From: Syngnathus acus
Lineage: Eukaryota; Chordata; Actinopteri; Syngnathiformes; Syngnathidae
Reading direction: 5' to 3'
DNA: 64,000 nucleotides
Assembly (NCBI RefSeq): GCF_901709675.1
Contig: NC_051101.1
Span: forward strand, 13,226,501 to 13,290,500
Part shown: positions 1-12,080 of the stretch, in pieces
Layout of the letters: every line of letters starts with the position of its first letter
Numbering within the stretch: position 1 is the first letter of the stretch
Notes under the pieces: generated by a model
Databases searched by the model: none
The model's input: only the letters and a program-made list of their open reading frames with translations
Told to the model about the DNA's origin: nothing
Translations under genes and position numbers: made by a program

Positions 1-3000
1 AGTGAAGCAATTATGAAAGTGTTAGTTGACTTAAAGACGTTCAGAGAGAGAGCACGTGTTGGGTTACAAATGAGTGTTTTTATTTTTTCTACTTTTTTAG
101 TGCAACATCACAACAAACAAGTTTCACATGAGGTATTCAAAGGGATTCTCTTGAGTTGCTGTTAGAAAAAAAAAAGAAAAGCAAAATTCCCGCCACGTTC
201 GCCCAGGAAACGCACTCAGTCAAATATTCGCATTCCCGCGGCGCCTTTCCCCGTTTTTCCCTTTGGAGCGAGAACGAGAGAGCGAGGCTGGCTTCTTCTT
301 ACAAACGTGGAAAAATAGCTTCTGTCTCCTACTTTGATTACGGGATGACTTTCTGGGGAAAAGTCCCGTGATTCCGGCTTTTTTTTCTTTTGGGGAAAAC
401 AAGGAACAGGCAACGTTGATTACAGCAAGAACCTCCTTGCTTGGATTGTCACCTCCTTCTTTCGTTATTTTTGGTCTTGACAAGGAATTTATTTACACAC
501 AGAACACGGATGGACGGGACGGAAGCTTTGGCTGGACGCGGGCCCACTAGGGCGCCGCAACAGATTGATTCCAGCTATTTTTTTGGGTTGCTTTTTAGAT
601 TTTTTGCACATAAAGGCATGAAGTAGAAGATGACGAGACGGATGACAGACAGACAGACAGACAGACACCCTGACAGCATGGAATTCTTTGGTTACGGAAT
701 ATCTTCTCACACAGTTGAGGTAGATGGTCGAGTCTTCGTGTACAGAAAAGTGTGGGGGGTGTTGGGGGGGGCACAGTCGAGAGAATCATTGTCTCAGTTC
801 CGCTTCAACACAACAATACTGTTCCTTATATTACTTCCATCTTTGGTTATTTGATTCATTTTTTGCTCTTTTCTCCATTTTGACCCTGAAAGAGTTTTTC
901 ATTTGCATCCTCCAGCCACTAGGTGGAGCCAGTGGGATGGAAGGGGGGGGCTAGAATGTGCAGTCAGCCGGCAGCACACCGATTGAAGGCCTTCCCGTAT
1001 TTATTCTTCAAAAGACCGACAACCCGGGCTGACCTTCCATCATGCTCTCAATTGTTACGCATTAAACATTTAAACAAGCCCCTCCCACCCTCGCCAAAGC
1101 CCGCCGGTATGTCCGACAGCGTACATCCCAGCAAATACCCGCAGAGAAGGACTCCTTTGAAGTCTACTAGAAAAGTCAATGACCTCCTCCGAGGCCCCCC
1201 CAAATCACCCCCTCACCGCTCATCTGTCAAGTGCACACAGTGAAGGCCTGCTTGTCCGCAGAGACGCGCAAGCGGACTGGGAAACGGATGCGATCTTTGG
1301 TATTTTCGTAAAGCTCAGACAACCATGCGAGGAAGGGTTGGGGAAAACATTTGGGGGGATTTATTCCATATCCTTGATATCCACCTTGAGGTCCATGTAC
1401 TAGTGTCCTCCTTGTCCTCACTAGTAACCCAATTAGTAGAGCAACTGGGTCTTACTAGCCACTTTTGGCTTACTCGTTTACAATTCAACCTTAAAAGTAA
1501 ATGAATGTGCTGCGTAAGTGATGCTAAGCCCAACGAGTAAGAAACAATTGTGCACTGAATTGTCTCACGAGTGAGGACAAAGACTCGTGGATATCAAATC
1601 AATGCTCAAAATGGCTTCCCATTGAGGAGCTCCTGATTCCTGGACCCCTCAACCCCTTTAGAAAATAAGATAGAGAAAAAATCCGAAGGGGAGAAAGGTC
1701 CGATTTTGCGAGCTGCTTAGACCTTTTGAGGGCTCTTTCAAGAGGGACTTGGAACTGAGACTGTGGATGAGGACAGGGGTGAGGTGATGGTGGGTTGGAA
1801 GGGGTGGGGGATCACAAGCATGCAGGACCCCCGAGGAACACGAGCATGTGACCTTGAAGACGCATGTGGAAGGTGGACGGAAGGGTCCAGAGACGGACGG
1901 ACGGACGGGCTCCCCCACCTCATCACGCTATTATTGTCATCATCAATATTATCAATATTCATATCACAACATTCAAATAAGCTTTGGCCTCGAAGAGCTG
2001 AGCACGCACACACAAAGAAACGGGGGCCAAGCCGTCAAGACATTGTACGGAACACCACGGGAGGGGGCGGGGTCGGGAGCAGACCACTTGCAGAGCTCCG
2101 GTTCGCACGGTGCATTGTGGGTAACAAAAACTTTTGAATGGACGCCGTGATTTGGACGAAGTTCGCCTTTTTTAAAAAAAAAAAATTATCTACTTTAAAC
2201 TGTGTCCGTACGCTGACCGCCCCATGCTGGGTCACGATAGTTAAGATTAGAAGATGTACGCTTCAGATAATGGATGGACGCATGGATGACATTTTGCTCA
2301 AGTGTGCAACGCGGAGACACGACGATGACACAGGTAGGACATTTGTTGAAATGTGCTTGTAGCGCACCGACCGCTGTTTTATGTGCATATTGACGAAAAA
2401 GTGAATGTTTGTCTTCAATTACTATGCGTCACAACACTGGCAGCAAAACGCAAATAACGCCATGTTTTGCTCACGTGACCTAAGGCAGCGAGTTTATGAT
2501 ATTGACACGTGGAAATGTTTCTTGATTTACATACTGACCATGACTTTAAAAATGTGCTGATATTTTGTCTCTCATTAGTTGCGCAGTCAACGCGTTTTAA
2601 CATATTGATGAAATAAATATGTTGAAGAAATTTACAAATTAAGTCCATACTCTTAGGTCTCCAGGTCCTTTTTTCCTGTCCGGAAATTGTGAAAGATGAA
2701 CGGAGGTTTGCAATGTTTTGTAATGTTTTTTCTTTAACATCAACGTTCAAGCCTCTAAAATTCTAATCACGCATCGACTCCCCGCGCATGCGCAGAGGAG
2801 TTCTGCAAGTGTCTTAATTGTAGAGAGGGACGTAGGAATCAAGGGGTCGGGTCAGGTCAGGTCAGGGGGTTCGAGCCGTACATTCAGGGAAGCAAAGTTC
2901 ATCTTTGGTATTACGATGGGATTCTACAGCTAAAAGTGCCCATCGGATTAAAAACACAGACATCATAAATAAACACGTAGATCGTATAGTTGGCATCAGT

Positions 3001-3589
3001 CAATAAATAGGCAAATAAATAAAAGGAACTAAACAATAAATAGACAAAGATAAATAGAGGATGGGGTTCAGTTGGCCAAAAAGGGCGGCAAGTCAAAACC
3101 CGTTTCCTTTGCGGACCAAAACCACCGGCGTGTGCTTGACATCTGTACAAACAAAATTCAGAAAGAACCACATTCCTTCATTGTAAAAAAAAAAAAAAGA
3201 AGAAAAAGTGTGTGGCAAACAGTAAGTGTCAACCCCCTCCTTCAAAGACCTTGAATGGTTTTCAAAATTGTTGGATTCTGTCCTGACCTTTGTGATTCTG
3301 TCAAGGCCAAGGAATTAGGGTTGATTCTGCATGTGGTGGCAAAGGAGGGGGCGCTCCTGTTCCTGGGAATGATTGACAGCTGCGAGTCGAAGACGCTACC
3401 GAGGCCTCCGGATGATTCCAGGCTCGCAAGTCCTGGGAGCCATCGCCATGGAAACGCATGCTAAAAAGAAAAAAAAGACAAACTCCCCATCTTCCTCCAC
3501 CGTGATTCCCGAGGAAAGGCGGGGGATAAACAAAACGGGAGGGGGGGGGGGCGTCTGATTGGGGGAAAAGTCACCCACGAGAGAAAGAG
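1..3589. other. Intergenic DNA 3' of the ONECUT gene; no gene recognised
   Basis: No open frame here resembles a known protein. It holds a short GACA run (about 644-667), a stretch rich in ACTAGT words (about 1390-1560) that recurs elsewhere in the window, AATAAATA-rich DNA (about 2960-3060) and homopolymer runs. Part of the high-coordinate side could be 3' UTR of the minus-strand ONECUT gene, whose stop codon is at 4084, but I see no decisive polyadenylation signal. Confidence 0.5.
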
Positions 3590-3735
3590 AGAGCTCTCGG
3601 CGCATGTGAGCAAACAGCAGCTCCTGATTGGTCAGGAGCGGGCGAAGGCGTGGAGGTGCACCAAAAGTATGCTTGCTCCTGATTGGTGGAACCTCCCGCC
3701 GCCACTCTCCCATCTAAGATGGCGTCTTGAAAAGG
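3590..3735. promoter_or_regulatory. Promoter-like GC-rich block with two inverted CCAAT boxes and a YY1-type motif
   Basis: Two copies of CTCCTGATTGG (inverted CCAAT boxes) lie about 50 bp apart near 3620-3690, followed by a CCGCCGCC run and AAGATGGCG at about 3716-3724, a match to the YY1 element often found just downstream of TATA-less start sites. This spacing resembles a housekeeping promoter pointing right. No plus-strand coding exon was found next to it; it would give antisense transcription across the ONECUT 3' exon. Promoter activity is inference from motifs only. Confidence 0.35.
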
Positions 3736-3739
3736 ATAG

Positions 3740-3896
3740 TACAGTGGTAGCTCCACTCCGTCACCAAGCTTCAATGAAATGAAACCCCACATCATTTTTT
3801 GTTGAGAGGAAAATTGTGTTCTCATTTCTTTTGTGTTTTAAAAAAAATGAAACAATAGCTGAGTTTAGTTGACTGGAAAGTTAAGGTACCACTGTA
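3740..3896. mobile_element. Tc1/mariner-type MITE, about 157 bp
   Basis: The segment begins TACAGTGGTAGCT and ends AGGTACCACTGTA, inverted termini of 13 bp with one mismatch, each bounded by TA, the target-site dinucleotide of Tc1/mariner elements. The ACAGTGGTACC terminus is a common motif in vertebrate short mariner-derived repeats (family knowledge; exact family not determined). No coding capacity; nonautonomous. It separates the promoter-like block from the ONECUT 3' exon. Confidence 0.6.
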
Positions 3897-4083
3897 CGAG
3901 CCAGACAACCCGCTCCGTGCTCGTATGACTGCGGCGCCCTCTATCTCCACTCCAGGGCACCCGCCCCACGCTTTGGTTTGAAATGGTGGATCACGGCTGC
4001 TTCCGCGCCTCCACGAGGACATTTCACGCCGGCCGATCACTGCTCAGACTCGGCCTCGTGTCCCCTCGCCGCCGCCGCCGCCA

Positions 4084-7000
4084 TCAGGCCGTACTGCAGG
4101 ACACGGCCGAGGACGAGGCGCTGGATCCCGAGGACCCGGTGGAGGACGGGCGGCCCTCGTCGCTCCACTTGCTGAGGTTGCGGCGGCGTGCGTTCATGAA
4201 GAAGTTGCTGACGGTGGAGAGCTCCAAGCCCAGCTGCTGCGAAATGGTCACCTGCAAGTCCTTGGTAGGCCGGTGGTTCTCCCGGAAGATGGCCAGCAGC
4301 GTGCGGCGTTGGAGGTCGGTGAACACCAGCCGAGTACGCTTGGGCCCCTGGTTCCGCTCCAGCTTACTCTGCTCTTGCTCCTTCCTCTTGCAAGCTACGA
4401 AGAGGAGAGACAAATTCAAACAAAAAGTGCAGGCGGATAACGAGGACAAATGGATTAAGTGCGGGAAAGTGGATTTGTCCGAAGGGAAAACGCTGAGGTC
4501 GGCAAAGCGGACGCTCCGCAAAGAGACGAATCAGCAACTTGTGTCAGTGAAGGCATCGGCGCGCCTGTCTGGCGGATTCCTGAAGATTCTGACGGGCTCG
4601 CCGATGCCTTCAGTGACACGCTAACTGCTCACCGCAATAGCACATTAACTGCATTAACATGTTCACTGCAATAATATATTCTTGTAGCGCACCGATTAAT
4701 CGAACGACAAATCAATCAACAAATTGAGAATTCTTTTCTGACATTAAGACGAAATCCTAATTTGCATATATTTGTGTGTTTTCAATGTCAATTTGAAATA
4801 TAATGCCCTACTTTTGAGTAAAATAATTCAAATTTGTTTTCAATTTGATGCAGTGATTAATCGGCAAAATCATTAAAAGATTAATCGAATAATAAGATCA
4901 TCTGTAGTCACCTTTACCAAAATACTCGTGTGGAGAATAAACACTACCGGTGGACGAGTAACAGTGCTCCCTTGTTTGAATTCATGGATTGTTCATGTCG
5001 ATAATAAATATTGTAGCTGCATTGTTGAAAAATGGCAGTCGAGCATCTGAAGATGAGCGAGTGAAAAGATTTCATTCCGCTCTTTGAGGAATGTCTGCAG
5101 ACGCCTCAGCTGATTGGCTGGAGATAGCAGCTCAGTGTGACCTTCAAATACGCACACACACAAGCGCTACATTAAATAAATGAAACACCCGCAATTGATC
5201 CGCTTCCATTTCGTCATCCCCAAACATCTCATTCCAGGTTTCTCGGTCATTAGTCGGGAAACGAGCGTGACCTCAGCGCCGCCTCGTTCTCCATCTTTCT
5301 CCCCGGCGACACCGCAACAACCTTCGGACATTTAAAAGCTTGTCTCGACGACGAGACTCTCCGACGGCGCTAGCGATGATGAAACAATATGATGCTCGTT
5401 TAGCGTCATTATGAACAAAAGTGCTCATGCACAACCTGTGTGTTATTTTTTTTTTACACATGAAAATTCGAACTTTACACAGGCATCCATTTAAGCAATG
5501 CCTATTTGAACACAAATAGTGCAGCAACACACATAGACAGACAATATAACAGTACTCGCGGGCGTATATTCTTTATCTTCTGCAAAAAACAAAATGACTG
5601 CGTCACTCTTCATTTTCCTTGCATGAGCTAGCTTAGTTAGCTAAGCGTATTCTGTACAGTAGTGATATGTCGTAATAAAAACTGCAACACAATAGCGACG
5701 GCTAGTTAGCGTGCAGGGAGAATTTAGGGCCTGTTGTGGGAGGGTAACCAGGATGTGGGATGAGGGGGGTGCGCCCTGGCCCACTTCCTCCCTGGCTGGC
5801 CATGGCGGTGACCATTAAGTAAATGCTTGCTAGCACTGTAATGGCGCGTAAGAGGCTCACAATGGACGCGCTATAAATCGGCGGTGGCGGGCCGACATAA
5901 ATATCTCCCCCCCTCGGGTGTCTTATGATGGTGGGAACAGCCGCTAATCGTGATGTACGCTGCGTCTCGTGTTGCGCAAACGTGATGGAGAGCCCTTTAG
6001 CGCCCCCCCAACACAATCCCTTCCCCCCACCTCAGGGTGGCTCCGGCCTTCCCCCCGCAGCCCACGCAGTTGCCCCCCCCCAACTCCCGCCTCCCTCCCT
6101 CTCCATTGCTTTGTGGGCCAGCGGCTGATAGAAATTATTGATTAAATGTGAGCCGCTCAGACTCGGCCAGGCTGTTTAACTCTTGCGAGGCCGCACGGCT
6201 GAATAAAAACAACATTGATGTGTATTTGCGCTCTGAAATCACAACATGCAAATGGGCCGCAATTAGTACAGTTCAGTTGTATTTCACTTTTAAATCCATT
6301 TGCATGTCATTTTTTATTCTGAGCATTTATTTATTGAGGTACAATTTTTGCGCAATACATTTTAAATGAGAGAGTGCATGTTTACAAAACAATCTTGAAT
6401 CATAACAATTAAAAAATGAGCAGTGGCCCGCAAGCCGGACTTTGCGTAGCCCTCATTTTGCATTTTCATCCTTTTCCGATCGCCACGTCCTTCACTCGGA
6501 GCGTTCGTCCCGATGGCCTCTTCCAAACACTCGAGGGTGTCGTGGCGTATATAATTGAACCGTGGCTTAATGCCGAGCTCACCGGCGGCTCGTCGTGTTT
6601 GGACAAACGACTCGGCAGATAAACGCTTATTTGACAAAACAGCACGGGCGAGAGAGGAGACTCCTTCCTCGGAATGCTAATTCCCGTCTGGAAATGGCGG
6701 CCGAGGCGAGCTGCTCTTTCCCATGGTAATCAATACACACTTGTAATTAAACAAAAGCGGGATCGGCCACGAGGAAGGAAAAACAACAAACCGCCACCTC
6801 GGCAACATTCTGTGAAGAACAGCGTTCTACTGGGGATACTTTTCCATTTGGAACCATGAGGAAGAAGATTCCAACTTTTTTTTCTGAACATGGAACATCA
6901 TCCATTCTTTCTGCTATTTGGGACATCGTTTCATATGAGAAACGTCATTCCAAGTTTTTGTATGCACGTGTGTGTGTGTGTGTGTGTGTGTGTTCTCACC

Positions 7001-8005
7001 CTCCAGCCGAAGCGAGGCCATTCTCTGGAACTCGGGCTCCTGCAGCCACCGGGACATCCTCTTGAAGGTCTCGCGTCCGGACTTGAGCTTGGCCCAGGGT
7101 TTGGGGTTCCTCAAGAGGTCCGAGAGCGTCCCTTGCGAGCGGCACAGGACCCGCTCGGCAAAGATGGCCTGCGGGATGCTGTAGCGCTTCAGCTCCGTGA
7201 TGATCCTCTGCGCCACGTCTCGGGTGTTGATCTCCTCGCCGCCGCCCCCGCCCCCTGGGGAGCTGCCACCCAGGTCGCCGTCCCCCTGGGAAGATGAGAG
7301 GGAATGCAGGTGGTCCACGATCTTGGCGGCCTGCTGGCCGGGGTGGTGGTGGTGGTGATGGTGGTGGGCCTGGTAGTGCTGGCTGTAGATGTGAGGGTGG
7401 TGGGCCGCTCCGTCCATTTTGTTCAGCTGGTGCCCCATGGCCATGTCGCCGGCGCCCAATCCCGGGGGCGACATCTCCCGCCCAAAGTCCGAGGTCCTGC
7501 AGAAGAGGCTCCCGCCGTGGACGTCGTAACCGCCGTGGAGCATCTGTCCGCCGCCTCCGCCCCCGCTGTTGGGACTCCCGTAGCCGTGCATGGAGCCCAA
7601 ACCCGAGGAGGGCGGCGTCATGGCGAGATCTTTGGCGTAAGGGTTGTAGAAGTTGGCTGGGAGGCCGCCGCCGCCGCCGCGATCCTCGCGCATCAGCGTG
7701 AAACTCCCGATGACGTTGCTGACGGGGAGACAGGGGTGGTGATGATGATGATGGTGGTGGAACTTGTCGTCGAAGGGCTGCAAGGGGGTCAGGGTGGTGT
7801 AGGTGCTCCCCGACGCCGACGGGGAGTCGCCGCTGTAGCCCAGCGCCGACATGGAGTGCTCGAAGGTCGGCGGAGGCGCCCGCGGCTCGGCTTCCAGAGG
7901 AGGCCCGGCGGCGCCCAAGGGGGGCCGGGGGAAGGCGGCCGAGAGGTCCCGCGAGTGAAGCTCGGTGTGGCCGTGCAGCGACATCTCTCCCAGACTCCCG
8001 TCCAT
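4084..8005 (-). CDS. onecutl: ONECUT-family cut-homeobox transcription factor, probably the fourth vertebrate paralog (onecut-like)
   Basis: Two coding exons, 8005-7000 and 4394-4084, separated by a 2.6-kb intron with a phase-1 GT-AG junction, give 438 residues. The N-terminal half is low complexity: two runs of eight histidines, Gly-rich stretches, and the ONECUT signatures TYTTLTPLQP and GSFTLMR. The single cut domain spans about residues 257-335 (EEINTRDVAQRI to the exon end). The homeodomain, about 352-411, lies in exon 2 and carries the diagnostic ONECUT recognition helix TVSNFFMNARRR, with Phe at position 48 and Met at 50. The exon split between cut and homeodomain at RLE/ACKRKEQE matches ONECUT1. 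Nuclear DNA-binding regulator; the family acts in liver, pancreas, retina and neurons. The start ATG has a good Kozak context (GGGATGG). Neighbours ensa, mcl1 and tmod4 point to a 1q21-type paralog of ONECUT1 rather than ONECUT1, 2 or 3; the symbol is inferred from that synteny. One conserved cut-domain Trp is Ser. Confidence 0.9.
4542..4618. repeat. Near-perfect inverted repeat (hairpin) in the ONECUT intron
   Basis: The 20-bp arm at 4542-4561 (TGTCAGTGAAGGCATCGGCG) pairs with 4599-4618 with one internal mismatch, and pairing can extend a few bases into a loop of roughly 35 nt. The whole 77-nt unit could fold as a stem-loop on either strand. It lies about 150 bp from the homeodomain exon, on its intronic side. 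It may be a hairpin RNA or a decayed short element; no known microRNA was recognised. Confidence 0.65.
6968..6993. repeat. (GT)13 microsatellite beside the ONECUT splice donor
   Basis: A (GT)13 run on the plus strand, (CA)13 in the transcript. The transcript reads GTGAGAA then CACACA..., so the tract starts about 7 nt into the intron. Intronic CA repeats near donors are known hnRNP L binding sites that can alter splicing (established for other genes); an effect here is inference. Confidence 0.85.
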
Positions 8006-8744
8006 CCCGGATGGATTTATCGATGAGTGGGAATGTATTGATTTGCGGCGGCTAATTAATGATGTGAGCGCCGTTAAATACTTCCTGGCACTCCCACGTC
8101 ACCCACAGGAAGACCCTCTTCAAGCGTCCTTTTGTGCCTGTATGAAACAACAGGACAGTTACACAGTGCAAAAACCGACATTTTTTGTTATTTTTACACC
8201 AAAGGGGTGCAAACCTAAGCATTGTTTACATCATGTCATTGTTTTGGAAAAACTGCTATAACTGATAATTGAGCCCAATAGTTCCGAATTGTTTTTGTTG
8301 CTAGCCTTTTACTTGTCTTCCCTTTATGACACCCTTGGCACACATATTTGTTGAATTCAGTTAAGACGTCGTCACATGGGCTCGGCAGCGGCGTCTCATC
8401 ACTCAAACAAGCGTTCACAATTGCAGGTGAGCTGGAGTCAAGCCATGGTACACCAGGGACTGCTCACCAGCCAATCACGTCGCTTAAAAGACCCAAAAGC
8501 ATTCACATTGTGGACAATTAGCATCAAGCTCACACTTGCATTTCGTGTGTGAAATTAAGGTCACAGGTGAGCTGGATGGAGCCTGTCCTTGACTTTTGTT
8601 TGGCAAGAGAAGTGGGATACACTCTGGATTGATTGATTGATTAATTAATTGATTGATTGCCACTCAATCGCAAGGCACAAATGGACAAACAAGCACTATA
8701 GCATGGACGCAAAGCAGTCAACAGAAGCTGCCTGTTTTTGGAAT

Positions 8745-8822
8745 TGGGATGAGATGCGAGATTCAAACGGTGAAAGTCAGAAGTGTGAGGCAAACGTGTT
8801 AACCACTACTCCAGCATTCCGA
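8745..8822 (-). repeat. tRNA-like SINE fragment
   Basis: Read on the minus strand it contains GTAGTGGTTAACACGT, CCTCACACTTCTGA and CGTTTGAATCTC, an order matching the tRNA-related head of a common fish SINE (A-box-like then B-box-like segments). The cloverleaf is degenerate, so it is not a functional tRNA gene. A second copy lies near 14.75 kb. Confidence 0.5.
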
Positions 8823-9441
8823 CAACAAAACGAGCACGTTTCACACCACCGCGTCCGAATCCCTTGTCTCGCGCACGCGCTTTTCCCCTCAAATATTGAA
8901 CCACATTTATTGGTACTTGGGGGTAAAAATGCGGACAAATGATAATAATAATGAATAAAAACCAAGCGATTAGAATTAAACAATGAATCAAAATGGTGCG
9001 TTCGCGGTCTTACCTTCAGCGCGCGTCCGCGACTTCTGCTGAGCATCTCCTGCATTGAGCGACGTGCACACGCACGGTCCGAAAACCTCCGTCAAGCTTT
9101 TTGTGTTCTCCACCCCCCCAAAAAAGATACATATGCCTTTAATCCTTCGTTTTCTTCTTCCCCCACTCGTAATTTTGCTCCGCGTTCGCCCGCGTTGGTC
9201 TTAGCAGCTCCGCGGTGCTTTTTCTTTCATTATCTGCCGAGATCTTCCTCCTCCTCTTCCTCCTCTTCTTCGCTCTGCCAGCCACTTCATCGATCTCAGC
9301 ACCAACTCTTTCTCCTCCTCCTCCTCCTCTTCTTCCTCACCCCCACCCCCCACTGTTCCCCCTCCCCTCGGTGCGTCACCACGGCCTTAAAATCTGACAG
9401 ATGTGCGATGAAATTCCTCCTCCAATTAACCCTTTCTCTCC

Positions 9442-9547
<106 letters not shown>

Positions 9548-11029
9548 ATCTCCACCTCCATGATGAGCCCCCTCCCCTTAAATACCCCCCCCCCCTCCCA
9601 CGCACACACTTATCTTAAGTTGAGTCCGTCCTTCTCATCCTTCTCACTCCAAAATCTCGGATCCAAGCGTTTAAAACCTCTTGAAATGCACTCTCGTCGA
9701 GACACTTGATTAGGTACACCGTCCGATGCTAATGGAGGGATAAAATTGTCTTTTCTTTCTTTGAAAAATAAATACATTTATTCAACAATATTGTACGGTA
9801 TAATATAATAATTAATAGTCGGCGTTGATTAATTTAGTGATGCATGTGTTCCTAATGTTTTGGTCACTTACATCAAATATATTTTTTTCCCTCCTATTAG
9901 ATAGCATAGCTCTGTGTTCCTAATTTAGTGACCAGTGTGAACCGCCTACATCTATAATTGCATTATCATTTCTAAGACAAAGGGTGACCGACGCATTGGA
10001 GCTCTCACTTGTTCACACTATGCATCTAATTTAATACAATATGTAGATACCATGTGCAGATGAATAGAAAATAATATATAATATAGTGTATATTATACAT
10101 AATAATAACTCTACTTAATTTATTATGGACATTGTGTTCTATTTGTAATATTTTGGACACACACAATGACATGTACAATATGGATTATATACTTATCTAT
10201 GATGTACATTTATATACATTTGATTTTAATATGACTAATATTAAAAACAGTATAAAGCATTATTTTTATGAGCCATTTGTAATTTTTTAAAGGCATATTT
10301 TAGGGATGATTCCGCCAATGAGCTTTTTGCTGAATTGCTGCTTTATTCTGTTGTGTATTAGAATTTTCCTCATCGTAATAATCAAGTCTTTTTTTTCTCA
10401 CGTGATCATTCAATCGACGCTGCGCGTGCACAGCAGATGCCGTGCGATCGATCCGCGTGCATGTGCACCAAGGGGCGTGCACGCGCGTCCGGGCCTACAG
10501 GGAGAAATAGATGGTTCTGGAAAGCTCCATGATGGGGATTGGGGTTCAAAGTTCAACCACAGTAACTTCCAACATGTAAGTTATGGGTCATATTTAAATA
10601 ATTTTCAATTAAATTGTATGATCGATGAGTGTCAGGTTCCCCCTATTGGCCGAAAGGTCAGGAAGATGTCTGCGTGACGTTACACGGACAACAAACACAA
10701 ATATTTTTGCGGGGATTCATTTTGTCCTCCGTTTTATTACAATTCAAAATTTATAGTGAAACAACGGAACAATAATCGTTTATCATTCATAATAAATGAT
10801 CATTTATTATGCACATGCAAGTGCTGCAATTAACCGCAGAGATTGCTAAAAAGGTGTTTTTACACGTTATATTCAAATCTGCAATATTTGCTATTTTTAA
10901 CCATGCTGTGTATTGATTTTATATTTAGCCTATCAATGTTATTTTCACATTTATCAATTAAGGCAGCTTTTTTACCGATGCCTATTCATCTTAATATTCA
11001 CATTAACACGTGTTTTTCCACACACACAG

Positions 11030-11034
<5 letters not shown>

Positions 11035-11068
<34 letters not shown>

Positions 11069-11076
11069 CACACACA
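11035..11076. repeat. Interrupted (CA)n microsatellite
   Basis: CA dinucleotides with one CG interruption near 11061. It sits in AT-rich noncoding DNA. Confidence 0.9.
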
Positions 11077-12013
11077 GAGAAAAACACAAGTTATTACAAG
11101 CACTGACTTTATTGTCATAATAACCAATTGAATGACATATATCAATTTTATGTGGCCTTAAATGCAACAAAAGAACTTTGTAAAACTAAAATAAAATGTG
11201 TGCAATTCATCAATAACATTTCCAGTCGGCAATCATGTTCTCGTTCACTCCACTTTATTTATGCACAAATGAAACGTATTTTTATTGTATTTCATTCTTT
11301 TTAGATTTTACAAGCACAGCAGTGGAATTTAAAGTTGACTTGCTTTGTGATAAAACAACACACACATCTCTTTAAAAAAAAGTGAATAAATATAAACACC
11401 TTCAATACGTCTATTATTCCCATGCATTCAAGTGTTACATTTGACTTAGAATTTAAAATGATCCGTCAAAAAACGATGAAACAACTAAATGACATGTCAA
11501 AAGTGAGCAGAAAACACATTTAATTTGCTGTCAAATAAAATGCATCGTGCAAGAATGAACGACAATAGAATTGAAACAAATAAATACACTCAACTATTTT
11601 ATGAATCCAGATTCCAGAAGTACATTCAATATTATTACGTCAAAAGAGACATTTGCATTTCTTTCGTTAAATCAAACATTCAAGAATATCCTTCATTTCC
11701 CTTCCAGCCCTTATTTTTGTTTTTTTTAAATGTCTTCTGCTTCACTGAGCAATCAATAAAACGGCACGTGCACGCGCGCACACGCACGCACCAGTCAATA
11801 TGTGAATTAATTGCACTGGATTTCATGTGAGAAAAGGAACAAACGGAATCGCCGAATATTTTTTGGGGGAGTAAATTCTCGTGACTTCACACTTCTATTG
11901 ATCAGCTGAGAAGGGAACTTAACTGTGATTTACATTTTTAAAATCAATAAACTCCAAAAAGACGGCCCAAAAACAAGCTTCAAACAAATACATCACGACT
12001 CGTTTTTACATTT

Positions 12014-12015
<2 letters not shown>

Positions 12016-12075
<60 letters not shown>
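12016..12075. repeat. (AC)30 microsatellite
   Basis: An uninterrupted run of about 60 bp, followed by a CGCACAGACACAGACAC transition. Confidence 0.95.

Positions 12076-12080
<5 letters not shown>

Larger units (their letters stand above)
4395..6999 (-). other. ONECUT intron 1
   Basis: Donor GTGAGAA follows ...CTGGAGG at 7000 and acceptor CTTCGTAG precedes 4394 on the minus strand. The intron contains a (CA)13 tract almost touching the donor, a near-perfect inverted repeat close to the acceptor (4542-4618), and AT-rich sequence with several GATTAATCG words between about 4690 and 4900. No other coding exon was seen inside. Confidence 0.8.

Noticed and set aside
3983-4624. A 213-codon plus-strand frame over the homeodomain exon
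   Set aside because: Antisense shadow of the conserved exon, running into intron; composition follows the opposite strand.
4690-4900. GATTAATCG words in inverted and direct order as a separate element
   Set aside because: Suggestive of an old repeat, but no terminal symmetry or target duplication could be fixed.
7304-8026. A 240-codon plus-strand frame opposite ONECUT exon 1
   Set aside because: It is the antisense shadow of the GC-rich, His-rich exon; no domain and no splice or promoter support.
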